Assembly: GCA_021166835.1 (NCBI GenBank)
Contig: JAJPEN010000004.1
Coordinates: forward strand, 1-35,821
DNA: 35,821 bases
From: Burkholderiaceae bacterium
GTDB lineage: Bacteria; Pseudomonadota; Gammaproteobacteria; Burkholderiales; Burkholderiaceae
Reading direction: 5' to 3'
Below, piece by piece: positions 26,408-33,647 of the stretch (the stretch's first letter is position 1; each line of letters begins with the position of its first letter). Made by a program: the position numbers and the translations under genes. The notes under the pieces were generated by a model. It did not search any database and had not been told where the DNA came from. It saw only the letters and a list, made by a program, of their open reading frames with translations.

Positions 26408-27922
26408 TTAGCTGCGATCAACGGCATGCGCCGCTTTCACTGCGGCGCGATCGATCGCCTGCGCGGACGTGCGCGGCAGCGAGTCGACGAACACGATCCG
26501 CTTCGGGCGCTTGTACCGTGCGATCCGCGAAGCGGCGAACTCGCTCACCTCGTTTACCGACGGCGTGCTCGCCTCGCGCGCAACACACACGGCCATCACG
26601 GCTTCGCCCCACTGCTCGTCGGGCACGCCGAAGACGACGGCTTCGGCGATGTCGGGGTGTTCGCGCAGGCATCGCTCGACTTCGGCCGGATACACGTTCT
26701 CGCCGCCCGGCTTGATCAGTTCCTTCGCGGGCGATCGGCCGGCGTACCAGAGGAAGCCGTCGGAATCGAGCCGCCCGAGATCGCCGGTGTGATGCCAACC
26801 GGCGCGATAACTGACCTGCTCCGCTTCCGGCACGCCCCAATAGCCGCTGAAGACCATCGGGCCGCGCAGCGCGATCTCGCCCTCCTCGCCCGCCGGAAGG
26901 GCCTGGCCCTCATCGTCGAGAATTGCGATCGCGTTCAGCGGAATCGGACGGCCGGCGCTGCCGGGACGCTCGTCGAACGGAGCCATCGAGACGATTCCCG
27001 ACGTCTCGGTCTGTCCGTAGCCCGCCCAGAACTTCGCGTTCCTGCAGCAGCGCTGAAAGCGCTCGATCGTTTCGGGCGCGTCGATTCCGGTAACGATGCG
27101 CAACGATGCGAGCGACTCGCCGCGCGTCACGCATGCATCGGTGAGCGCGGCGAGCATCGGCGGAAAGCTGCCCAGGACACTGCCACTCGTGCGAAGGATC
27201 TCGTCCACCAGCGCGTCCGGATCGAAGCCGCGGACGAGCGCCGTAGCGCCGCCGGCGTGCTGCACGGCGAGCAACAGGCCGATTCCGGCGAGATGGAAGA
27301 GCGGCAGCACGCCGACGTGCACGTCCGACTGCGTCAACTTCCACGCGCCGCCGGTGTACAGGCTCGCAGCGAGCAGGCTGCGGTGCGAAAGAACCGCGCC
27401 CCGCGCGCGCCCGCCCACCGCTGCGGTATGGATGACAAGAAACGCCGCATCGTCGTCGACGTCGGCAATCGGGGCCGCGCGATCCGCTTCGTACAGCGAA
27501 TGCATCGACTCGCGCTCGTCATCCTTCTCGCCCGCGGTGTACGCCACGCAACCGCCGGGCAGCGGCGAAGGCAACAACGCATCGAACTCGGGTGAGACGA
27601 TGATCATTCGCGGCCCTGTATCGCGCATCACATGATCGACCTCGTCGGCCGACAGTCTTGCGTTGATCGGCACGACGATCGCACCGAGGCGCGCGGCCGC
27701 ACCCAGCAGGTCGACGAACTCCATTCCGTTGGCAAGGAGCGCCGCAATCCGATCGCCGGTGCCGATTCCCTGGCGCGCCAATCCGCTCGCCAGGCGTTGG
27801 ACGCGCTGCGCGTATTCGGCGTGCGTGCAGCGCTCGTCGCCGAGGATGAAAGCCGTGCGATCGGCGTGCAGCGATGCGTTGCGGCAAACGAGATCGTGAT
27901 AGGTGAAGCTTCTCGGGTTCAT
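26408..27922 (-). CDS. AMP-binding (ANL-superfamily) protein with aberrant catalytic motifs
   Basis: A 504-aa protein with the ANL fold: AGYGQTETSG (A5), WHHTGDLG, GGENVYPAEVE. Two key motifs are abnormal. The P-loop (usually SGTTGxPKG) reads HTAAVGGRARG (165-175), and the A10 segment (usually PKTxxGKIxR) reads PRTSAQAIDR (483-492), so the lysine for adenylation is replaced by alanine at about 489. A related P-loop (HTAAV-type) is remembered from a subfamily of acyl-CoA synthetase homologues, so this is probably an old change rather than decay; the frame is intact. It may be inactive, CoA-binding, or use another lysine. Last gene of operon C; ATG overlaps hydrolase stop by 4 nt. Confidence 0.85.
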   Translation of the reverse strand: MNPRSFTYHDLVCRNASLHADRTAFILGDERCTHAEYAQRVQRLASGLARQGIGTGDRIAALLANGMEFVDLLGAAARLGAIVVPINARLSADEVDHVMRDTGPRMIIVSPEFDALLPSPLPGGCVAYTAGEKDDERESMHSLYEADRAAPIADVDDDAAFLVIHTAAVGGRARGAVLSHRSLLAASLYTGGAWKLTQSDVHVGVLPLFHLAGIGLLLAVQHAGGATALVRGFDPDALVDEILRTSGSVLGSFPPMLAALTDACVTRGESLASLRIVTGIDAPETIERFQRCCRNAKFWAGYGQTETSGIVSMAPFDERPGSAGRPIPLNAIAILDDEGQALPAGEEGEIALRGPMVFSGYWGVPEAEQVSYRAGWHHTGDLGRLDSDGFLWYAGRSPAKELIKPGGENVYPAEVERCLREHPDIAEAVVFGVPDEQWGEAVMAVCVAREASTPSVNEVSEFAASRIARYKRPKRIVFVDSLPRTSAQAIDRAAVKAAHAVDRS

Positions 27923-28812
27923 CGGCCCCTCCCGAAAACGGCTGCTGCTCCCGGCTTCGCCGGCGGCAAGACCTCGCTCAGGAAAGCGATCACCGCGTCG
28001 GCGAAAGCGTCGTTGGCGTCGCCCGCCACCATGTGTCCCGCACCCTCGAGATCGACCAATCGAGCCGAAGGCACGATGCGCAGGAGATCGCGCGCTCCTT
28101 CGCGGCTGACGACGTCGCTTTGCACGCCGCGCACGAGGAGCGTCGGGCCGCGCCAGTCGCGCAACGCACGTTCATACAGTGCGGGGTCGCGCCGCTGCTC
28201 GTGATGGGTCGGGTCGAGCAGACGTGGGTCCCAGTGCCACGCCCAGCGACCCGAAGGCAGGCGCCGCAGGTTCTTGCGAAGGCCTTCGCGGGCGCCGGCG
28301 AAGACCCGACCACGATACCGGGCGATGTGTTGCGCCGCTTCGTCCAGGCTCGGGAATCCCTCGGGATACGCCGACATGAACTGCAGCACCCGTTCGACGC
28401 CGGCACTCTCGGTTCGCGGCGCCACATCGACGAGAACGAGTGCATCCAGATGCAGCGGTGGATCGAGCAACAGCGAACCCATGGCGCTCAACCCGCCGAG
28501 CGAGGCGCCGACGACGGCAAGCGGACGGGGAAGCGTTTCGGCGACCGCCGCAATCTCCGCGGCCATCGCAGGCAACGAATAATCACCGCCCTCGATCCAC
28601 GCGCTGTCGCCGTGGCCCGGGAGGTCGAGCGCCACGGCGTTCCAGCCCGCCGCGCCGAGCCTGCGCGCCGCATCGCCCCACGCGTGCCGCGTCTGTCCGC
28701 CGCCGTGCAGCAGCAGCACCGACGGCCCTGCCTCGGGGCCGTGGACGTCGGCAACTAGTACCGGGCACTGCCTCCCCGTGAAGCGCGCGGAACGAGATCC
28801 GATCGGCGGCAT
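27919..28812 (-). CDS. Alpha/beta hydrolase
   Basis: A 297-aa alpha/beta-hydrolase-fold protein. Oxyanion region LLLHGGGQTRHAW (33-45), nucleophile elbow VGASLGG (S104), an acid in LLVRGVQSDVV and the histidine in EGAGHMVAGD (H260). No signal peptide, so cytoplasmic. Candidate roles are ester hydrolysis, acyl-CoA thioesterase or ring C-C hydrolase; the sequence alone does not decide. ATG at 28812; its TGA overlaps the next gene by 4 nt, and it lies 13 nt after the acyl-CoA dehydrogenase gene. Confidence 0.88.
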   Translation of the reverse strand: MPPIGSRSARFTGRQCPVLVADVHGPEAGPSVLLLHGGGQTRHAWGDAARRLGAAGWNAVALDLPGHGDSAWIEGGDYSLPAMAAEIAAVAETLPRPLAVVGASLGGLSAMGSLLLDPPLHLDALVLVDVAPRTESAGVERVLQFMSAYPEGFPSLDEAAQHIARYRGRVFAGAREGLRKNLRRLPSGRWAWHWDPRLLDPTHHEQRRDPALYERALRDWRGPTLLVRGVQSDVVSREGARDLLRIVPSARLVDLEGAGHMVAGDANDAFADAVIAFLSEVLPPAKPGAAAVFGRGR

Positions 28813-28825
28813 CCGGAAGCTTCGA

Positions 28826-29968
28826 TCAGAGCTGGCGCCCGATGATCAGCTTCTGCACGTGACTCGTGCCCTCGTAGATCTTCGTGACGCGCACGTCGCG
28901 ATAGTAGCGCTCGACCGGGAAGTCGTTCACGTATCCGTAGCCGCCGTGGATCTGGATCGCGTCGGAACAGACCTTCTCGGCGATCTCGCTGGCGAAGAGC
29001 TTCGCCATCGACGCTTCCTTCGCGCAAGGCACGCCGGCGACGCACAGGCGAGCGGCGTGGGTCGTGTATTGGCGCGCGACCTCGACCCGCGTCGCCATGT
29101 CGGCGAGATCGAAGTTCACGGCCTGCAACTCGAAGATCGGGCGGCCGTAGGCTTCGCGTTCCTTCGCATACCGGACTGCGGCATCGAGGGCCGCCCCCGC
29201 GACGCCGACGGCGATGGCGGCGATCGCCACCCTTCCCTCCGAGAGCAGGCTCATCGTCGTGCGATAGCCGGCGCCCTCTTCGCCGAGCCGGTCGGCCAGC
29301 GGCACGCGCAGGTCGTCGAGTTGGATCTGCGCGGTATGCGCCGTATGCTGGCCGAGCTTGCTCTCCACGCGCAGGACCTTGTAGGCCGGATCGCGCGGAT
29401 CGACGACGAAGAGCGAATAGCCTTTCGTGCCGGCAGACTTGTCGTTCTTCGCCATCACGATGCCGACGCCGGCCTCGCTGCCGTTCGAAATCCACTGCTT
29501 CGTGCCGTTCAGCAGGTAGTGGTCACCGTCGAGCCGTGCGGAGGTGCGCATAGCCGCCGTATCCGAGCCGGCGTGCGGCTCGGACAGCAGGTAGGCGCCG
29601 ATGTTCTCGCCGCTCACCATCGCGGGCAGCCAGCGTCGCTTCTGCTCGTCGTTGCCGATGCGGTTCAGCGTTCCCGCGACGCTGTTGTGCACATGAACAA
29701 TCGTCGCGACGCCGGCATCTGCCCCGGCAATCGCCTCGAGGGCCAGGCAATACTCGACGAAGCTCGCTCCCGATCCGCCGAATTCTTCCGGGACGTGCAT
29801 GCCCATCAGGCCGACCTCGGCGAGTGACTTCAGCTCTTTCGAAGGCCACGCGCTCGTGCGGTCGCGCTCCGCGGCGGTGGGCGCGATCACCTCTGCCGTG
29901 ATCCTGCGGGCGGAATCGCGGACGAGGATTTCCTGCTCGCTGAGAAAAACCGATGACGTGTCGCTCAT
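28826..29968 (-). CDS. Acyl-CoA dehydrogenase
   Basis: A 380-aa FAD-dependent acyl-CoA dehydrogenase of normal length. N-terminal helical domain, middle domain with YLLSEPHAGSD and GTKQWISNGSEA (flavin and substrate contacts), C-terminal domain with QIHGGYGY and the catalytic base in KIYEGTSHVQKLI (E366). Like short- and branched-chain dehydrogenases in length and in E position. It forms the 2,3-enoyl-CoA. First gene of operon C; ATG at 29968. Operator upstream at 30057-30072. Confidence 0.93.
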   Translation of the reverse strand: MSDTSSVFLSEQEILVRDSARRITAEVIAPTAAERDRTSAWPSKELKSLAEVGLMGMHVPEEFGGSGASFVEYCLALEAIAGADAGVATIVHVHNSVAGTLNRIGNDEQKRRWLPAMVSGENIGAYLLSEPHAGSDTAAMRTSARLDGDHYLLNGTKQWISNGSEAGVGIVMAKNDKSAGTKGYSLFVVDPRDPAYKVLRVESKLGQHTAHTAQIQLDDLRVPLADRLGEEGAGYRTTMSLLSEGRVAIAAIAVGVAGAALDAAVRYAKEREAYGRPIFELQAVNFDLADMATRVEVARQYTTHAARLCVAGVPCAKEASMAKLFASEIAEKVCSDAIQIHGGYGYVNDFPVERYYRDVRVTKIYEGTSHVQKLIIGRQL

Positions 29969-30056
29969 GGTGCCTTCCGATGACCGCAGAGGAGGGCAGC
30001 GCGCGCGAACACGCCCGGCTTCCCTTCCGATCCTGCTTTACTGCAGGTTAGAGATT

Positions 30057-30072
30057 TTGACTCTCGGGTAAA
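30057..30072. promoter_or_regulatory. TetR-type operator upstream of operon C
   Basis: TTGACTCTCGGGTAAA matches 13 of 16 positions of the site at 12111-12126 and carries the (T/G)ACT-N4-(A/G)GTA core. It lies 89 nt before the acyl-CoA dehydrogenase ATG in a 132-nt gap. On the minus strand TTTACC (30067-30072) could be a -35, but no good -10 is seen at 17-18 nt. Confidence 0.6.
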
Positions 30073-30100
30073 TGAATATAGGCGCGACCGGCAAGCGATG

Positions 30101-31099
30101 TCAACGCGCCCCTCGCAGAATCGATTCCTCATCGAGCAGTGCCAGCGTCTCCCGCTGCGCGGCGAGGTACTCGCCGGCGATCGCGTCGACCAGTTCCGCC
30201 ACCGGGAGAACGTCCTCGACTGCGGATACCGTGTGACCGGCACTCCACAAGTCGACCCAGCGCTTCGGCCCGCGCAATTCCGCCGCGTACGCGCTGAAAA
30301 GCTCTCTTGCGCGCTCCGGAGAAACAGGCTTCGCCAGTTCCTCCGGGTCGAGTCCGCAGGCAAGCAGCGAGGGCCGGAGGAAATTCGCATCCAGCCCGCT
30401 GACGCCACGCGTTAGCGCAACGTCGTCGAGCTTGCTGTCCACGAGCATCGCCTTGTAGTCGTGCACCGCCATACTTTCCCCGGTCGCGATCAAACGTGTG
30501 CCCATCAGGCCGACATCGCAGCCCATGACCCGTGCCGCCCACAGGGCCGCGCCATCGGAGATTCCGCCGGCGAGCACGAGGAGGCCGGCCCACATGGAGC
30601 GCACGGCACGGACGAAGGAAATCCCGTTCGCCCACCCAGTGTGGCCACCGGCGCCCGCGCTAAGCAGCACCAGGCCATCGACTCCGGCTTCGAGCGCCTT
30701 CTCGGCATGACGCAGCGACGCGACGTCGGCCAGCACCACGCACCCGACATCGTGCAGCGGACCGATGATCGACTCAGGCGAGCCGACACTTGCGAGCACC
30801 ATCGGCACGCGGTGCTTCACCAGTACCTCAAGATCGGCCTGGAGCAGGTCGGACCGCGAGCGCATGATGATGTTCGCGCACACCGGCGCGCACGGCCCTT
30901 CCGATCGCGCGCAATCGTCTTCGATCTTCATCAACCACTGATCGAGTTGATCGGCGGTGCGCGCGTTGGGCGTGGGAAACGATCCGATGATGCCCGCCCT
31001 GCAAGCGGCCGATACCAGATCGGGCCCCGAAACATGCAGCATCGGCGCGGCCATCAAAGGCAGCCGCAGACGTGATGCAATCGAAACGGGCAGGCTCAT
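30101..31099 (-). CDS. Nitronate monooxygenase/2-nitropropane dioxygenase-like flavoprotein
   Basis: A 332-aa FMN-type TIM-barrel protein. Visible are APMLHVSGPDLVSAACRAG near the N terminus, the GAGGHTG motif with the active-site-region histidine, and VLAGGISDGAALWAARVMG with GLMGTRLIAT for FMN phosphate. The family includes nitronate monooxygenases, enoyl-ACP reductase II, and flavin enzymes of steroid-ring degradation that desaturate or reduce acyl-CoA. Given the neighbours, a role on an acyl-CoA intermediate is more likely than nitroalkane oxidation. ATG at 31099 after GAGGGAAA; an in-frame ATG at 31162 would add 21 residues without clear RBS. The first transcription unit of the block from the right. 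Confidence 0.85.
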   Translation of the reverse strand: MSLPVSIASRLRLPLMAAPMLHVSGPDLVSAACRAGIIGSFPTPNARTADQLDQWLMKIEDDCARSEGPCAPVCANIIMRSRSDLLQADLEVLVKHRVPMVLASVGSPESIIGPLHDVGCVVLADVASLRHAEKALEAGVDGLVLLSAGAGGHTGWANGISFVRAVRSMWAGLLVLAGGISDGAALWAARVMGCDVGLMGTRLIATGESMAVHDYKAMLVDSKLDDVALTRGVSGLDANFLRPSLLACGLDPEELAKPVSPERARELFSAYAAELRGPKRWVDLWSAGHTVSAVEDVLPVAELVDAIAGEYLAAQRETLALLDEESILRGAR

Positions 31100-31200
31100 G
31101 ACTGTTTCCCTCTTCGGGTGTCCGAGAGCGGGAGTGCCTGGCCGCGACTCCCTTTTTTTCATACCGCACCTGAATCCGAGTTTACTTCAAGTTTGTCATC

Positions 31201-31216
31201 TCTACTCTCCGGTCAA
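31201..31216. promoter_or_regulatory. TetR-type operator upstream of the flavoprotein gene
   Basis: TCTACTCTCCGGTCAA shares the ACTCT-C-GGT-AA pattern with the copy at 30057-30072; one core base differs (GGTC for GGTA). It lies about 100 nt before the ATG at 31099. The minus strand reads TTGACC (31211-31216), a good -35, but no clear -10 follows. Confidence 0.52.
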
Positions 31217-31236
31217 AATCGAGATGCGGAAATCGA

Positions 31237-31493
31237 CTATTTCGGTCTCGCGCGCTCCTGCGCCCCCGGCGCATTGCCCGAGCAGCGTGCCTCTCTCACA
31301 CGCTTGGCGATCCAGTCACTGACATCAGATTCGAGCCAGCCCACCCCGCGCAAACCAAGCTGCACGGGCTTGGGAAAGTCGCCGTCCCTGATGTACTGTA
31401 GAGCGTGCTACGCGAGAGTCCCGTGCGCTGTTGAACCTGCGGACGCCGCAGCATCGCAAATTCGTGGTGACTCGTCTGGTGCATGTTCTTCAT
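31237..31493 (-). pseudogene. alpA: AlpA-family excisionase/regulator, frameshifted
   Basis: Two minus frames join into one AlpA-like HTH protein. From the ATG at 31493: MKNMHQTSHHEFAMLRRPQ, VQQRTGLSRSTLY; then in the next frame YIRDGDFPKPVQLGLRGVGW, LESDVSDWIAKRVREAR, with the stop at 31237-31239. The family pattern (SRSTLYxxIxxGxFPxPVxLGxRxVGWxxSEVxxWI) is complete except that one base is missing after the TLY codons (two bases AG where three are needed). AlpA proteins are small MerR-like regulators that promote integrase expression and excision of P4-type elements. Either a real inactivating deletion or a sequencing error; the intact neighbours favour a real one. Confidence 0.8.
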
Positions 31494-31758
31494 CTCCCGA
31501 CAGAAAACGGACAACCATCGAAGCGCGGGCTTGCGCGTCATCGACATGCATCGGCCCTTGTCGGAAGAGACGGATTCGTTCGGGAAAGTGTCGGAACGCC
31601 ATGTCCTTCAGGTTTGTTTGATCCTCACCAGAACCTATACGAATCTGCACAAAAAAATCCGACGCCCAGCGCAAGGGGCAACAATGGGGGTAACTGAACA
31701 ACCAGAAAGTTGCGATAGCTCGCGATGACGCGCCGTATCTGCCGCTATGCGGTTGACG

Positions 31759-31771
31759 CCGGCTCACCATC
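31759..31771 (+). repeat. Possible degenerate attachment-site copy of the ssrA 3' end
   Basis: CCGGCTCACCATC matches CCGGCTCCACCATC at 144-157 (end of tmRNA plus two bases) except for one missing C. It lies beyond alpA, on the same strand as ssrA, and is followed after 3 nt by a strong terminator. Upstream of it no further tmRNA similarity is seen, and 13 bp could be coincidence. The remaining sequence 31494-31758 holds no recognisable gene. Confidence 0.35.
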
Positions 31772-31774
31772 TAC

Positions 31775-31807
31775 AAGGGCTCGGATGATCTCCGGGCCCT
31801 TTTTTTT
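31775..31807 (+). terminator. Strong Rho-independent terminator interrupted at its T-tract by an IS
   Basis: AAGGGCTCGG (31775-31784) pairs with CCGGGCCCTT (31792-31801), one G-T wobble, loop ATGATCT, followed by eight T (31800-31807). No plus-strand gene precedes it, so it has no obvious present job. The IS starts at 31808, exactly after the T-tract. Confidence 0.8.
31800..31807 (+). repeat. IS target-site duplication, left copy
   Basis: Eight T directly before the left inverted repeat; the same eight T follow the right repeat at 33124-33131. The tract is the poly-T of the terminator at 31775-31807. Confidence 0.85.
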
Positions 31808-31839
31808 GGTTCTTCACGGATTCGCGGGGAATCCGGCGC
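31808..31839 (+). repeat. IS left inverted repeat
   Basis: Starts GGTTCTTCACGGATT, then CGGGGAA and CGGCGC blocks that are shared with the right end; four positions differ. Confidence 0.9.
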
Positions 31840-31914
31840 AGGAAACGAGCAGAGCGATGACATCCCGGAGAAGATGGTTGCGCGACCAATCATCAAACCC
31901 GAGAGCACCGCTCC

Positions 31915-33117
31915 ATGCGCGAGGATACTGGCTGGCTGACGTTTTGGGAGGGGTTCCGTGTCACCGACCTCGCCGTGGGTGAGTACGGAGTCCAGATCTG
32001 GCTGGAGCCGGACGAGGCATCTCCAGCGAGCTGCGGGCGCTGTCGGCGCCCCGTAGTCGGGGTACACGAACGGATCCGCCGGCAGGTGCGCGATCTGCCG
32101 ATGCTGGGGCATGCGGTGCTGCTGCAAGTGCAGCTGCTGCGGCTGGCCTGTGAAGAATGTGGGCAGTGTCTGCAGCACGTACCGTGGCTGCAGCGGCACT
32201 CACGCTTGACGCGTCGCCTGGCCCAGGCTGCAGCGCAGTGCTGCGAGCGGCTGCCGGTCAAGCATGTGGCCGAGCTGTTCGCACTGCACTGGTCGACGGT
32301 GCGGGCACTGGACCGTCGGCGGCTGCAGGCGCTGGTCGATCAGCTGCCCCCGCCCCAGCCCCGGCGGCTGGTGATGGACGAGTTCGCCTTGTTCAAGGGG
32401 CACCGCTACGCCAGCGTGATTCTAGACGCCGATACCCGGCGGGTACTGTGGGTGGCCGAGGGGCGCAGCCGCCAATCGGTACGTGCATTCTTCCATGCGC
32501 TGGGGCCGGCCGGGTGCGCACGCATCGAAGCGGTGGCCATGGACATGAATACCGCCTTCGATCTGGAGGTGCGTCAGCACTGCCGCAAGGCGCGCATCGT
32601 CTACGACCTGTTCCACGTCGTGGCCAAGTACGCTCGCGAGGTGATCAGCCGGGTGCGGGTAGACGCGGCCAACCAACTGCGCCACGACAAGCCGGCCCGC
32701 CGGGTCGTCAAGCAAGCTCACTGGCTGCTGCTGCGCAACCGCAACTCGCTGCAGGCCGGCGAGCAGGTGCGCTTGAACGAGGTGCTGGCCGCCAACCTGC
32801 CGCTGATGACCTGCTACCTGATGAACGAACAGCTCAAGGCCTTGTGGAGCGCTCCCGATCCTTGGGAGTGGCGCCGCCGGTGGCGTCAATGGATGGACCA
32901 CGCTCGCCAGAGCGGCATCGCCACCTTGCAGCGGTTCGCCTCGCTACTGCGCCCGTACTGGCGCGGCATCCTCTCCAGGGTGCGCTGGCCAATGCACACC
33001 GGTCAACTCGAGGGCATCAACAACCGCATCAAGGTGATCAAACGGATGGCCTACGGCTACCGCGACACCGAGTACTTCTTCCTTAAGATCCGCGCCGCGT
33101 TCCCCGGAAATCCGTGA
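31915..33117 (+). CDS. ISL3-family transposase (DDE)
   Basis: A 400-aa transposase. N-terminal zinc-finger cysteines C40/C43 and C79/C82/C85, an HTH around residues 112-137 (PVKHVAELFALHWSTVRALD), then the DDE domain: D155 in VMDEFALFKGH, D210 in AMDMNTAF, YDLFHVVAKY, and E366 in GQLEGINNRIKVIKRMAYGY. All hallmarks of the ISL3 group (DDE_Tnp_ISL3) are present, so it is probably active. ATG at 31915 leaves a 107-nt leader inside the IS; the stop codon lies within the right inverted repeat. Confidence 0.95.
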   Translation: MREDTGWLTFWEGFRVTDLAVGEYGVQIWLEPDEASPASCGRCRRPVVGVHERIRRQVRDLPMLGHAVLLQVQLLRLACEECGQCLQHVPWLQRHSRLTRRLAQAAAQCCERLPVKHVAELFALHWSTVRALDRRRLQALVDQLPPPQPRRLVMDEFALFKGHRYASVILDADTRRVLWVAEGRSRQSVRAFFHALGPAGCARIEAVAMDMNTAFDLEVRQHCRKARIVYDLFHVVAKYAREVISRVRVDAANQLRHDKPARRVVKQAHWLLLRNRNSLQAGEQVRLNEVLAANLPLMTCYLMNEQLKALWSAPDPWEWRRRWRQWMDHARQSGIATLQRFASLLRPYWRGILSRVRWPMHTGQLEGINNRIKVIKRMAYGYRDTEYFFLKIRAAFPGNP

Positions 33118-33123
33118 AGAACC
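33092..33123 (-). repeat. IS right inverted repeat
   Basis: Reverse complement starts GGTTCTTCACGGATT as at the left end. It contains the transposase stop codon (33115-33117). Confidence 0.9.
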
Positions 33124-33131
33124 TTTTTTTT
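33124..33131 (+). repeat. IS target-site duplication, right copy
   Basis: Eight T directly after the right inverted repeat, identical to 31800-31807. Confidence 0.85.
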
Positions 33132-33368
33132 CGCCTGCGATCCCCGCGCCACGCGGGGTTACGGCCACCTGTGCTGCGGGTACGGGCTCGCCACGACGCC
33201 CGGAATCGGCCACTTCCCGGGTCAGAGCCGTCTCTTTTCTCTGTTTGGCCTGCGGGCAGACGCAGCGCGTGGCCTCACAAAATCGACGACTTACGCGCGG
33301 GAGTTCGTCGTCAACCGAGGCGACCGATCAAGCTTCGAACCCGAATCGGAGGGTGGTAGAGTCGCATC
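33132..33368. other. Non-coding stretch between IS and toxin-antitoxin module
   Basis: No gene recognised in this 237-nt gap. A perfect 7-bp inverted repeat CCCCGCG-CCA-CGCGGGG lies at 33142-33158 but has no T-tract, so it is a weak terminator candidate at best. The IS separates this stretch from the terminator at 31775. Confidence 0.55.
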
Positions 33369-33402
33369 TTGCCATATCATGAAGTGTCAAGATAGATCAT
33401 GA
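33369..33402 (+). promoter_or_regulatory. Promoter and probable autoregulatory operator of the TA module
   Basis: TTGCCA (33369-33374), 16-nt spacer, GATAGA (33391-33396) resembles a promoter. ATCATGA occurs twice (33376-33382 and 33396-33402), exactly 20 bp or two helical turns apart, and the second copy continues to the palindrome ATCATGAT. This suits cooperative binding by an antitoxin dimer; binding is inferred. Confidence 0.5.
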
Positions 33403-33413
33403 TGGAGATGGCC

Positions 33414-33644
33414 ATGACGACCGCCGTCCGCGAGAAGTTTTCCTCCCAAGCCGCACCGGAGGTGCTCGCTGCACTGCGCCAGATCGCGGAAAGCCAGGGC
33501 CGCCAGTTCCAGGCAGTGCTCGATGAGGCGCTGCGCGACTACATCGACAGGCAGCAGAAGGAACGTCCTCGCCGCCATGTGATGGCTTCATTCGCATCGA
33601 GCCTTGACGAATTCGACAGTCTCTATCGCGAGTTGGCCAAGTAA
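33414..33644 (+). CDS. Antitoxin of a Doc-type toxin-antitoxin pair
   Basis: A 76-aa protein starting MTTAVREKFSSQAAPEVLAA. Of several in-frame ATG codons (33399, 33402, 33408, 33414) I choose 33414 since GGAG lies 6 nt upstream. The N-terminal part resembles ribbon-helix-helix DNA-binding antitoxins (AAPEVLAALRQIAESQGRQ, then LDEALRDYID), and the acidic/aromatic C terminus (SLDEFDSLYRELAK) is the likely toxin-neutralising tail. It ends 3 nt before the toxin gene. Not a classical Phd sequence, but the same position and size. Confidence 0.82.
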   Translation: MTTAVREKFSSQAAPEVLAALRQIAESQGRQFQAVLDEALRDYIDRQQKERPRRHVMASFASSLDEFDSLYRELAK

Positions 33645-33647
33645 GCC

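Larger units (their letters stand above)
31808..33123 (+). mobile_element. ISL3-family insertion sequence, 1316 bp, intact
   Basis: Terminal inverted repeats begin GGTTCTTCACGGATT at both ends: left 31808-31839, right 33092-33123 (28 of 32 positions agree). One transposase gene fills the inside. Each end is flanked by TTTTTTTT (31800-31807 and 33124-33131), an 8-bp target duplication as expected for ISL3. The intact frame, matching ends and perfect duplications indicate a recent insertion. GC content is similar to the host. Confidence 0.93.

Noticed and set aside
699..31099. Classical steroid ring-degradation cluster
   Set aside because: No KstD, KshA, HsaC, IpdAB or similar genes were found in the window; only side-chain-like enzymes are present.
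31181..31195. TTTACTTCAAGTTTG as a further operator copy
   Set aside because: It has the TACT half but not the second half at the right spacing.
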